Shown here one piece after another: positions 1-10,047 of a stretch of DNA of 64,000 nucleotides. Positions within the stretch are counted from its first letter, which is position 1; each line of letters starts with the position of its first letter. The translations under genes and the position numbers were made by a program. The stretch spans positions 620,001 to 684,000 of the forward strand of contig JAHQRK010000003.1 of assembly GCA_019828595.1 (NCBI GenBank), read 5' to 3'. This DNA is from Aphanomyces cochlioides. Lineage: Eukaryota > Oomycota > Saprolegniomycetes > Saprolegniales > Verrucalvaceae. A model generated the notes under the pieces. That model saw nothing but the letters and a program-made list of their open reading frames with translations, had not been told where the DNA came from and did no database searches.

Positions 1-2190
1 GTAGCATTGTGGCTCAAAACATGTTCGAGTTCATGAGTCTTGTACTCAAGCGAAGCTCGCAAGGCATCGATTTCGCTCTACATATTCCTTCGTCAAGCTT
101 CCATGATCTCACGTAGGTACCTTGGATTTTCGTTCCGCTTCTTTCAGAGTTAACTCGCACTTGAGCACTTCTTGCTGTGCTAGTTCCTTCATGGCAGTGG
201 CTTGTCCTTGTGCCGATGCCACTTGGAGGCTCATGGCGTTGACATCCGCCTGCGTTTTCCAATAAGTAACGGATATCGGTACCTACTAGTACCTGAAGAG
301 AATTGAGATGGGCAGCATGAGCACGGTTTGTGTCGTCCGTCCATTCCATGATTTGGTTGAAAACGTTTTGGCTCATGAATTGGCAATAAGCAGCGTCTGC
401 CGAAGGGCCGACTGCAAGTTTCCAATAGTCTTGATAAATGGCCGACAAGTTGTCAAGGTAGTCGAGCGTTCTCTTGTGGTATTCCAACGGACCCAGCGTT
501 GATTCATTGAATTGGTTGAATCTCTTCTCGCTCAAAAATTTGAGCAAGTTCTTGCAAAAAGTCATCGACGCCGCAGCGTTTTTTTGGCGGTACACATCGA
601 AGATTGTTTGTGTTGAATTGCGGAACGACGTCTAGGACAATGGCTAAGTCCAATGCACATGGTGTCAGCTACCTTGAAAGTTTGCATGTCTGCTTGGTCG
701 GCAATATCGTTAGCTCGAAGAGTCTTTTCAGCATGCTGGATACACAAATCGTAGACGGCGTCTAAATCGTCAACAGACACAGGTAGCGTGACGTTTTCGA
801 TGATCTTCTTCTTCGTAACCTTTTCAACCATGACTTCGCTTTCTTCCTGAATTGTAGACTACGCAGGAGATAAATTGAGGTGTTCAAAGAGCTAAAAACC
901 GTTTGTGGTTCGACACCAGCAACAAATTTCTTCAAGTTGCCAAACTCGTCGAATTGAGCAGTGCCAGCACCAGCATTGATAATTTGCGTATCCGATGCAG
1001 CTTCAGTCGACTCAGCCAAGAGCGCTTCATAGAGATCAGCAAAGCCTTCTCCACCTTCAACGTAATCGGCAACGCGAGTGTTCATCGCCTTCTTGAATTG
1101 GTCCACAGCTTCGTCCACGGCATCTTCGCATTGAGCCTGGACAACGCGTGTCCACGCACTGGAAATCACTGGAGCCTGGAGGGGATACTATGAGATCACC
1201 ATACATTCGACCGAAATACCTTGCCGCTGTTGAGAGCCTCAACGTAAGACTTGGCCAAGTTGGTAAACATAGCGCCATTGAGCATCTTGCCATAGAGACT
1301 CTTAGGTTGGGCCTTTTCAAACAATTTCTTCTTCATGGCTTCAAACTTCGAGCGGAATTCTGGACGCAATTCGCCATAAGGGATGCTGGGGAGGTTGCGC
1401 AATTGTACTTCGTCTTCCACGGGTCGGACGAGCGTCACGCAGTCACGGTCGCGGAAAAAATCAGCCAAGAGCATTCGAATTTGGTCACGACCTGCAACAT
1501 CGGCTGAAAAACCACCCTAGTTCGCTCACGTAAGTATAATCTAGTAGAGCATGGGCAAACCTGTGGCTTGAGAGCATTTTCAAAGTATTGCTTGGATGTA
1601 ATTTCCTTGCCTTGATCTTGCAATTGCAGAGTAAAATCTCGCACAACCCAGAGGAAGGATGGAAAATATTCATGCAATGCGCCTGGATTCGTTTGAGATG
1701 TCGCCGATGTTTGAATATGCTTGGAGAGGTTCACGACAAGGCTCAAATCTTCAATGGCATTTCCGTCGATGACACCACGACTGTTGTACACAAAATATGA
1801 TCCCAAGAGGAGGGCGAGAGCGAACAAGCGTGTATCGTGCGTCTGTTCGCGGTCAACTGACCCAATGCCTTCCGTATCAAGAAAAATGACAGATGTGCCA
1901 TCGTCCAACACGAATGGTTCACCCCACATCCAAATACCCTTGGTACATGCATTGATCGTACCACCAACCGCAAAGCCATGGTTCATATTGGCCGTGGAAG
2001 TCGCTGTTTGCTTGCTCACGAGCAAGTTCAGGAGAAAGGATTTGCCGGTACGATACAGACCCGCAACGGCAACAACCGCGATTTTGCCCTTGATCTTTTC
2101 GAGCTTCTTGATCGCTGCATCATCGACGTGAAAGGAACCGTCAGGATCGACGCGAATGAGCTGTACAGGCGCCCCCAAGTCTTCCGCCAT
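1..2190 (-). CDS. Guanylate-binding protein (GB1/RHD3-type large GTPase), 3' end cut by window edge
   Basis: The start is the ATG at 2190. Six introns of 41-44 nt (1517-1560, 1176-1219, 859-899, 632-672, 250-292, 78-120) keep one frame to the left edge, so the C-terminus is missing. The N-terminal 210 residues hold the GBP GTPase core: the P-loop GLYRTGKSFLLN (about residues 43-54), the switch DTEG, and a VVRDF motif where GBPs carry the G4-like RD. The rest is helical and charged, like the GBP helical domain. Family knowledge: dynamin-like large GTPases that self-assemble on GTP hydrolysis and act in membrane remodelling or immunity; in protists their role is mostly unknown. The nearest gene lies upstream on the same strand, 385 bp away. 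Identification as GB1-type is firm; orthology to atlastin/RHD3 or to animal GBPs is not resolved. Confidence 0.9.
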
Positions 2191-2575
2191 TCGAGATCGT
2201 GTAGGAGGGTTGTACTTGTTGAGTGTGAGAAATTGACTGTCGAAACTGAGGATAAAACCGGGTTTTAAAAAAGGACGCCAAAAATATATTGCAAATATTG
2301 GTTAAATATATTTATTGTTCAAGAACGAACATCACTCACAACAAATGTAATTTGTCAGGCAGTCGGGAAAATATTTAAATAATTGTATTGCCCGATAAAA
2401 TTTATTTTTGCATTTCAAAGAACGAATGAACAACCGAACGACTGAACGACAACGACTCAAATGGGAAGGCATGAGCTGAAGCTGTGGAAGTGGTAAGATT
2501 ACAATGGATTATTTGATATATGAGCAATGCAGCTTTCATTTTCGTAGAGAAAATGCCACTGATCCAACCGTTGGA
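2191..2575. other. AT-rich intergenic gap
   Basis: The gap lies between the start of the GBP gene and the stop of the next minus-strand gene. It is rich in A/T runs around 2270-2410 and would carry the GBP promoter and the 3' end of the neighbour. No reading frame or recognisable element is seen in it. Confidence 0.4.
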
Positions 2576-3535
2576 CTATTTTTCCTCGGGATGCTGGGCC
2601 TCCTCGACTGTTTTCTTTGTAGGCGAGGTGATATGTCCGTGCTTGAGCTTTGTCTTGATTACTTCGATGTCAGTGCGTTGTCGGACTCGATTGAGCGCCC
2701 CAAGCCAAGACAGGTGATCGTTCTTGTTCTTGGGGTGAGACTTCACGGAAGCTTCGAGATCGATGAATGCATCCAAGGAGAGGCGAACCATATCATGGCA
2801 TTTCTCTGCTTTCTGACGCGATGTCTTGAGTGCTCGTGTGTGGCCATGGACTTCATTTTGAATCAAAAGAGCTTCCTCGTAAGTGTGGCGGCGGCGAGGC
2901 TCACTATCTGACACGACATGTTTGGGAAGGTTTGGCTCGGGCAACGTTGGGTCGTATTTGTCGCCGTTTTGTTTTTGAAGGTAGAGTGAGAGGACCCCAT
3001 TGCTGTCCTTGACAGCTTGGACACGTGCAAGGATGTACTTGACAATCGCATCGCGTTTCGACGATGTTGAGGTGGAAGTCTAAATAGTCGTCAAGTAATA
3101 AGCTATCCGTGCAATTACCGTGTCGTTGGCTGTGGCTTGCTGGAGAATGGAGAGGTCTAGTGCGAGTGGTGGTAATTTCTGCAATTGATATGAGTAAAGC
3201 GCGAAACAAGAAGTTCATACATGTTTGTCTTGGACATTGACGCCACAAATCGTAACGAGATTTGCATTGATGGCTTCATATATGTGCAGCTCCAACGTCT
3301 CGTTGACGCGCCAAAAGAGCTTCGTGCCGTCGTAAATAAGACGTTGTCTGCATGGGCTCGTCGGGCGATCCGATTCTTTCGAGAATTTCTAAAACCACCA
3401 CTTAAACCTTGGTTATCAAAATCAATGTCACACCCCACTGACTTCCATTTTAAACGTCGGATCCGATTCATTGAGTGCAGCACGGTGCAGTGGAGAGTGG
3501 TTTACATGGTCTTCGAGCTTCTTAGCCGATCGCAT
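2576..3535 (-). CDS. Uncharacterised protein, about 277 aa
   Basis: A four-exon model (3535-3434, 3388-3221, 3178-3119, 3079-2576) sums to 834 nt, giving 277 residues, with GT-AG introns of 39-45 nt. The start at 3535 is the first ATG of an open first exon; the donor of intron 1 could also lie 12 nt earlier without changing frame. The middle exon has a hydrophobic beta-like stretch (LFWRVNETLELHIYEAINA), and the C-terminal half is lysine/histidine-rich and probably helical, with an EEALLIQNEVH segment. No signal peptide, membrane segment or catalytic motif was recognised and I cannot name the family. It is transcribed in the same direction as the GBP gene. The exon model is moderately sure; function is unknown. 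Confidence 0.6.
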
Positions 3536-3946
3536 GCTGATTTTGCACACTTCGCTACACGAGTACATGAGATTTCGTGACACTTTGATAACCACAATAC
3601 CAAGTGTACATAGGCTGGCAAGGGCTCACTGCGGGCCCGTCATCCGGCGTCTACAGAGACATATATTAGCCATTTAGCTTTGCAGAAGCTCACCTCGCAT
3701 TGCGTGAAGATGCTATTCATGGAAAGGAATCGAAATGAGGTGCACGGAACTCAATCTAATTTTGGATTGTGCTATGTTTATCATGGTGGCTTGTGATTGG
3801 ACATACAAATTTACTTTAACGAAAGATTCCCGATTAAGTAATGAAATTCAGAATGGACTTATATGGACAAAAATATACTTAATTGAGAGCTACTTGAATG
3901 GAAGCTCCAATATTACTTTAAAGAGTGGTGTTTCAACACCCCGAGA
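3536..3946. other. Intergenic gap between divergent genes
   Basis: This is about 410 bp between a minus-strand start and a plus-strand start, so it should hold both promoters. It is AT-rich after 3760. No gene or repeat recognised. Confidence 0.35.
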
Positions 3947-4754
3947 ATGATGGAATCGATGGACGAAGCATTCGGGTCGCCGCAATTGAACGTTCTCGTG
4001 ATCTCGCACATCCATAGCTCTATTCGACAAGTCAATCGGTTATGCGACTACATTATTCGCCACGAAGCTGTAGATGTCGTCTTTGTGTGCGGCAACTTTG
4101 TCCTTCCGAGCCTGTCGACCGCCGGACGAACAGAATCGATGGCAGCGGCAGAAGGCGATATGACGGCGTTGTTGTCCCGGCTTGAGATGATTGTTTGCCG
4201 TGTAATTTATGTCCCTGGACCAAGTGATCCATCGACTGCGAAACGACTTCATGAGCTCAAACGAGCACCGCGACTGACACCGTATTCTATCAACTGCGAC
4301 AAGGTCAAAATCTCGTTGACAGAAGACATCGAGGACAACATGATCAACTCAAGGGGTGATTCGGATGACAAATTTCACGCGATGGACTTGATAGTGGAAG
4401 GCTCGAAAGACGAACGATTTGCTTTTGAGATCCGAACAATCTACCACGATTCGCCAGACGGACGGTACAATGTCTACTCGAAACTGTCACGCCTACCGTG
4501 GTGCTGTCGCATTGGCCTAAGCGCTGCGAAAGAAGGCTACATGGAATGGATAGAGAAGGGTCAATTATATTTGGCTCCAGGTAATGTCTCGGTGTTGCCA
4601 ACCCTTTAAATAACACTATGCAGGCTGGCTAGAAGATGGTTTCTTTTCGCTGCTCACGATTGCACACCGCAAAGACGATGAAAATGACGGCGACGAAGGA
4701 TACGAAGTCGTGCGGTGTCGAATGGAGCGACTGGCAGATGAATTCGCAGATTAA
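3947..4754 (+). CDS. Calcineurin-like phosphoesterase-fold protein with degraded metal-binding motifs
   Basis: Two exons (3947-4580, 4624-4754) sum to 765 nt, 254 aa. The 43-nt intron lies after the codon start of LAPG. The protein has the metallophosphoesterase order of motifs: VLVISHIHSS near residue 16 where active enzymes have SDIHG, VVFVCGNF near 45 where they have a GD, and VIYVPGPSDP near 88 where they have GNHD. The aspartates and the asparagine/histidine that bind the two metals are therefore changed in all three early motifs, so catalysis as in calcineurin, Mre11 or Vps29 is doubtful. Vps29 is a known family member used as a scaffold, so a binding role is possible but is inference. 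The stop codon overlaps that of the gene on the other strand by two bases. Confidence 0.6.
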
Positions 4755-5327
4755 GAGAACCTCCTCGGAGAATCCTGATTGATGGAGTGTCGAGGCAAGA
4801 TCAAGGCAGGCACATGCACCTTTCGCTGAACAAGCGGAATGGTCACAGACGATGATCCTAATACACAAATCATTTAGAGGCGCATCTGTCAGCTTGATCA
4901 ACATACCAGGAAGTTGCAAAAGTGCTTTTGCATGGACAAGACGTCGCTGTAACATGGTGGTCTCGTCCTCAGTTGGATCCAGTGGCGGTATATCCTCGAT
5001 ACGAATTAGGGGTTTCATCGTCGCCTTCTGGTGGAGCGATGAAGTTAATGCTGATGGCTTTGCTGGAAGAGCGATCTGTTTTGAGTTCGATGGGTGGCGG
5101 TGGTACTTCATTATTCGAGTCTCCACGGGCGGATGCACCATTTCCATGGATAGTAGACCGCGATCTTCGCACGTCTACGATGAAGAATCAGTCTGTACAC
5201 CATAAATCAGCAAACATTTAAAAAATACCTCGTTTTTACTAAGGATAGCCTGTAATACCTCGTTGGGATGCGCCATCGGTCTTGGCGGCGGCATCTTTCT
5301 TGGCGCGACATCCCCATGTGTGTCCAT
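4751..5327 (-). CDS. Uncharacterised protein, about 157 aa
   Basis: Three exons (5327-5229, 5174-4907, 4857-4751) sum to 474 nt, 157 aa, with introns of 54 and 49 nt. The first exon is proline-rich (MPPPRPMAHPNEV); the middle part is basic, then acidic around IPPLDPTEDETTM, and the tail reads RKVHVPALILPRHS. No domain is recognised. The acceptor of intron 1 was chosen at 5175 because it is the only one that keeps the frame open into exon 2. The gene shares a 187-bp promoter region with the kinase gene on the other strand. Its TAA (4753-4751) overlaps the TAA of the plus-strand gene (4752-4754). Confidence 0.55.
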
Positions 5328-5514
5328 TTCCCTTCAAGATTGAAAATGGAAGTTTGGATTGGCTGATAATTATTTTTAAGAAATTCAAAAAATAAATCTA
5401 TTCTCTGAATTACCAATTAATTTACTTATATTATTTGATTGGTGTATTTATAGCCAATCAAAATATAAAACTATATTCATTGGACGAATATCGTCATAAT
5501 TCAAGTGACCTCGA
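5328..5514. promoter_or_regulatory. Bidirectional promoter with CCAAT boxes
   Basis: 187 bp separate two divergent start codons. The stretch is strongly AT-rich and holds AGCCAATC twice: on the minus strand near 5358-5365 and on the plus strand as TAGCCAATCA at 5451-5460. The same motif recurs at other divergent starts in this window. A role as CCAAT/NF-Y-type boxes is inferred from sequence and position. Confidence 0.5.
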
Positions 5515-6519
5515 ATGAGCACACCGGAGTGGCAAAGTGTGCTCACGACGCATGAAGACGGCGATGGATCGAACCGCGTGAACGAATACCACATGATGGA
5601 GACTCTGGGCAAGGGCACATTTGCCAAGGTCAAACTGTGTGAGCGCCGTGTGGAAAACAGCGAACCTCGTCGATTTGCCGCAAAAATCATGTCGAAATCA
5701 GCACTCAGCAAGATGAAAGAGTACGTTCGTGTCGGTGAATCCATGAGTGCAGTGACAGCTCTTGACAAAGTTGAAGCAGAGATTGACATCATGAGGATTT
5801 TGTACCATCGAAACGTTGTACTGCTTTTTGAAGTGATCAACGACCCATCGAGCGACAAGATCTACCTCATTCTTGAGTACTTGCCAAAGGGGCCGTGTAT
5901 GCTCTACGACGCCGACACAAAAGTATTTAAGAGCCCCATCACAGGGACAACACTACCAGAAGACCTCGCTAAGAAGCACATTCGCGATATCGTTCAAGGA
6001 GTCAAGTATTTACACAACCGAGGCATCTGCCATCGAGATATCAAGGTACCCACGACACCTTCTCCTAGCATGTCTAACTCCTTTCAATTGCAGCCAGACA
6101 ATATCCTCTTGAACGACGATAACCGATGTCACTTGTCAGACTTTGGCTGCGCACAGGTCTTGGAGCCCTCTGCGCGACTCACAAGCACTGTGGGCACGTA
6201 TCATTTCCTCGCGCCGGAATGTTGCTCTGGTGAACCATTCAATCCATTCCGGGCCGACATTTGGGCCATTGGCGTCACGCTCTACATCTTCCTCTACGGC
6301 GTCTTGCCATTCGATGCTCCTAACGCCAAGCAACTCTTCGACGACATTCTCGTTAAGTCGATCGAATACCCATCCACAACAACGAGCATCTCGGTCCTTG
6401 GCATGGACTTCCTCCAATCTGCCTTGTGCAAAGATCCCAGCGAGCGCCCAACGATTGCAAACATGGAGCTCCATCCTTGGCTAGCGCCGGAAGATGACGA
6501 TGGACCGATCTCGTTTTGA
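5515..6519 (+). CDS. Serine/threonine protein kinase, CaMKK/GRIK-like
   Basis: Two exons (5515-6045, 6094-6519) encode 318 aa. The 48-nt intron after HRDIK is a multiple of three without a stop, so a naive translation reads through it. The kinase domain fills almost the whole protein: glycine loop GKGTFAKV (about 32-39), catalytic lysine in FAAKIM (57), HRDIKPDN, DFGCAQ, a GTYHFLAPECC activation-segment end, and a FRADIWAIGVTLYIFLYG block. The APECC and DIWAIGVTLY pattern is typical of the CaMKK/LKB1-kinase group and plant GRIKs, which phosphorylate the activation loop of AMPK/SnRK1-type kinases. There is no obvious calmodulin-binding tail; the C-terminus is short and acidic. All catalytic residues are present. 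Group assignment is moderate; kinase identity is certain. Confidence 0.88.
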   Translation: MSTPEWQSVLTTHEDGDGSNRVNEYHMMETLGKGTFAKVKLCERRVENSEPRRFAAKIMSKSALSKMKEYVRVGESMSAVTALDKVEAEIDIMRILYHRNVVLLFEVINDPSSDKIYLILEYLPKGPCMLYDADTKVFKSPITGTTLPEDLAKKHIRDIVQGVKYLHNRGICHRDIKVPTTPSPSMSNSFQLQPDNILLNDDNRCHLSDFGCAQVLEPSARLTSTVGTYHFLAPECCSGEPFNPFRADIWAIGVTLYIFLYGVLPFDAPNAKQLFDDILVKSIEYPSTTTSISVLGMDFLQSALCKDPSERPTIANMELHPWLAPEDDDGPISF

Positions 6520-6569
6520 TTAACCTGTGAGCATGAATAACCTCGTAAAGACAATCACATTGTGACCTG

Positions 6570-8077
6570 ATGGTCGGATGTCTCCGTGCTGACCTTGTCG
6601 CCGCCGCAGTGCGAGGTGTCGATGCCGTGGCAGCTTACATTGACGACCATCTTGGCTTTCTCCAGGAGTTTCTGTCGCTCGTGGTCGATTCTCACGACTT
6701 ACCTGTCCGCGTCAAGCGTGTTCTATGGAGCGCCGTGCTGCTCCGAGCCGACAGCTTTGCGTCGATTGATCCCGCCTACATCTCGCACACGCTGACCCTT
6801 CTCTCTGCGATCGAAGTCGATCGGTACGTAAACCATCTCGCGCGCTTGGCATTCCAGCGACCACCACCGGATCTGCCTCTGCTCCCCAGTACTGATGGAT
6901 GTGTGGTCATGCCGCTCCATCTGTCGAGTCTACATAAACGCAAGCCAGAACCAGCGGCAGGAACGCCTCAAGAGTCCAAGAAGCGCATGAAGAAGGACAA
7001 AGAGACACCGACTGCACTCTCGTTGGACTCGATGGACGTAATGGATTACCTGGAGAAGAAGATGGGAAGTGAGCGTGTTGCCATCAAAGAACAGGATCTC
7101 CAAGAACCTCCTCCTGAGGAACAAGCTGAGGCCGCTCCACTCGTCCTTCCTGAACCAGTACGCGATCGCTTCTTGTCATCTTCTCATCACTCTGTAGTTC
7201 CAGACACAGGCGACGGCGCTCGCCAACGACGTCGTCAAGTTGAAAAGCCAGCCTTCTTCTTGCAGGGGGAACCTCCAACTCGCCGACGACATCTTCTCTC
7301 TCTGCGCAAATCTCGTCGATCTTGCTACGTGTGATACTGAACTACTGGCACTCCTTTGCTCCACATTGCAACTCTCCCAGCTCCCCGACGACGTCGCGCT
7401 CGCATTTGTCGAGTACGTTGTCCAGCATCCCCTTCGAAGCATCATGTGCTTGCTAGGAAGCTCCTCGAGGCCAAGTGGGTCGTTCGATACACTGCAGTGT
7501 GCCTTGACGCAAGTCTCTTCTCCCGCGTTCATGCGGTGACGGCTGCTGTCTCTCGTCTCGTGCTCAAAGCTCTCCAAGCTGTTTGCAACGACATGCCTGT
7601 CTTTGCCATCGAGCGTCTCGTCGTTCCAGTCCTCGCCGCTGACGCCGCCAACCCACCGCAATGCGAAGCCATGACGCGCATCATTCGAGACGGTCTCGGC
7701 GCTCAGCACATGCTTCCTCTCGTCGATCAGCTCACATCCGCCCACGTCCTTCGAACCACGAACGATCGCGTCTTGCTGGTCGTGCAGCAGATCTTCAATG
7801 CCAAGGCAACGCTCACGCAGGTACGCTAACCATCAAGTTGTCCTCGCTTAAGGTGGCGACGCAGGCGACGATCGATCGAGTCGTGAGTGAACTCGAGCAA
7901 GCTGTGGCGACTGCGCCGTCGTCGTCCGTCAAGTTTGCGTCGATTGTCTTCACGATTGTGACCAAGTACGAAGCGCTCTGTGTGAGCCACCGCGACCGCC
8001 TGGCTGCCATCGCTGCGAGATGCACATCAAGCATGGGAAAGACGGCGGCGCGTGCGATTGACAAGCTTGCAAGATGA
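6570..8077 (+). CDS. FANCE-like Fanconi anaemia core-complex protein
   Basis: Four exons (6570-7157, 7198-7412, 7457-7820, 7865-8077) sum to 1380 nt, 459 aa. The N-terminal third is helical, the middle is a charged linker with a basic KKRMKKDKE stretch (possible nuclear signal) and acidic residues, and the C-terminal 220 residues are repeated helices ending in a block (KFASIVFTIVTKYEAL, then RDRLAAIAARC and a final helix) that matches the layout of the FANCE C-terminal domain, the part that binds FANCD2. Family knowledge: FANCE links FANCC and FANCD2 in the nucleus for interstrand cross-link repair. The call rests on remembered family pattern, not on a search. The gene converges on the MnmE gene with 10 bp between stops. 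Confidence 0.55.
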
Positions 8078-8087
8078 TAACTGGGTT

Positions 8088-9974
8088 CTATTTGCCAATG
8101 CAGAAGTCGCTAAACAAGACATCCAAGACATCCTCGACGTCGACGCGGCCAACGATTCGACCGACCGATGCGACGGCATGGCGGAGATCTTCTGCCGCCA
8201 ATTCTGCCTAGAGATGACCAAAAAAGAGTCAATCGATGCATCTTGATGGAGAAAAACCTGTTGTGGATGCTGGAGGAAGGCTGCCAAGTGGTTCAAGCAC
8301 TGCTCGAGATGCTTGCGATGGCGCTCGCGTGTGATGATCGCTCCTTGGTTTCCATCGTTCGATGTAAAGATGGCTTTCACGTGAGCTTGAAGCGTCTTGA
8401 GAAAGTCGTCGACGCCAGATCCGTCGGCACAAGAAAGCTTGCATACTGCTGGCGCATGCGCGACTTCCTAACGCAACGCTTAGTCCCCTGGAAAGCAGTG
8501 GCGCAGCGGAGGACGGACATGTTCAAGCGCGTCATGGCCAATCGAGACGTCGACTTTGTTGAGCACGACAATCGTCGACGCGTCGATGATATCGCCAAGC
8601 GTCGGGTCCACAGCGCCGTCTTGAACATCCACGACGAGGATCATGAGGTGCGCTTCGTCTTTGCATTTAAAAGCGCGTTGGACGCCTTCCTGCTCGATGA
8701 CTAGCCATCTCTGGATGAGACTGCACGACCTAGAGAGGATGGAGATACCGTCAGTCGTGTCACGAATGCCAGCAGTGTCATGGAGCAAGACGGGATAGCC
8801 CGCCAGGTTGAGCGGCACTTGGACAATGTCTCGCGTCGTGCCTGAAGGCAGTCAGTCTCATGGATGATGCGACGGCGCCTTCTTTACCAGCAATGGGCGA
8901 CACGATCGCTGCGTCTCGCTGCGCCAAGAGGTTGAGAAGACTCGACTTGCCAGCGTTCGGGGCACCGAGAATGGCAACGTGGACGCCATCGCGGAGGATT
9001 TCCCCGCGACGGCCGTCTTTCAAGTGCCGCTCGATGGACTTGTGCAAGTCGCGAACACTAAGCAAGATTAGCTGCCAATATGACTATCATAGAGCATACG
9101 TTTGGATGACAGCATCGTAGGCTTCATCCGTGACGTCGTCTTCGTCGTCGCCAAAGTCAATGAGCGCTTCAGCATGCGCTAGACAACGGACGATCGTCGT
9201 CCGCCATTCTTCGTACACTTGACCGATCGTTCCCGAAATCTACAGAGCTGTGTGGGTCATGGAGAAGAGAAACAGCGAAACGGACTTGGTTGAGCGCTTG
9301 GAGGCGCTGGGCTTCCGTCTCGGCATGGAGCAAGTCGGCCAAGCCTTCCACCTGGACAGAAAAAGTCAATTCAAAGTCCACTGGATGCTGACTTACTTGT
9401 ATGAGATCCATCTTGTGGTTGTCGAAGGCGCGCTCGGTGAATTCCCCCGCTTCGGCCGGTCGATACGTCTAAAGAGATCCATCAGTCAGCTCAAACTGAC
9501 CAAGACAGCGTTACCGAGAGAGTACCAAGAGCCTGAAGAACGCCAGAGATGACAGGACGACTTCCATGCAAGTGCAATTCAACAACGTCTTCGCCCGTGA
9601 AGCTATGGCGCGCGAATCAATCGCCACGTTGAAGTCAACACCGACGTTACCTCTTAGGTCCTGGGAATCGAATCGCCATGGCCGTATCAAGAAGCTCTTT
9701 CGTCTCTGGGTGTGTGATATCTTGCCGCACAGCTCTACAGGCCACGACAGCGTTACGAATCCTCAGAGCAATGAACTTACTGTCGAGGTGGTGGCAGCGT
9801 CGCCTTTTGCGTCATCTGGAGAAGACACTGGTCCGCCATGGGGCCAGAAATACGCACGACAGCTACACCAGCGCGGCCTTCAGCAGACGACAGCGCATAA
9901 ATTGTATCCTGCGAGAGAAATCGCCGGCCAAGGGACGCTCTTCTCGCGATGGCGGCGACTTGGCGTCGGAGCAT
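8088..9974 (-). CDS. MSS1: tRNA uridine-5-carboxymethylaminomethyl modification GTPase MnmE/GTPBP3/MSS1
   Basis: Eleven exons (9974-9781, 9734-9651, 9602-9515, 9468-9397, 9351-9286, 9239-9100, 9057-8888, 8841-8749, 8700-8519, 8467-8258, 8207-8088) sum to 1419 nt, 472 aa, with ten introns of 42-51 nt. The protein starts with a basic, serine-free presequence ([16 protein letters not shown]) suited to mitochondrial import, then the MnmE N-domain beginning [19 protein letters not shown] with [14 protein letters not shown], the helical domain with [16 protein letters not shown], a G domain with P-loop [13 protein letters not shown]3 DTAG and G4 NKVD, and the diagnostic C-terminal FCIGK. With GidA/MTO1 it modifies U34 of mitochondrial tRNAs. 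All hallmark residues are intact. The start lies 73 bp from that of the divergent gene. Confidence 0.95.
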
Positions 9975-10047
9975 GACCAAAAAAAGATTGAGCCAATCAA
10001 AAATCCTTCGGAGTTCGAATTCCGTGGAACTCCGTCGGGGTGTGGCC
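9975..10047. promoter_or_regulatory. Short bidirectional promoter with CCAAT box
   Basis: Only 73 bp separate the MnmE start from the start of the divergent molybdopterin-binding gene. The stretch contains AGCCAATCAA at 9991-10000. Use as a shared promoter is inferred from spacing. Confidence 0.5.

Noticed and set aside
7405..7460. Apparent one-base frameshift at a CCCC run (7429-7432) in the FANCE-like gene
   Set aside because: A 44-nt intron GTACGT...CTAG (7413-7456) with correct phase explains the change of frame and removes the CCCC run.
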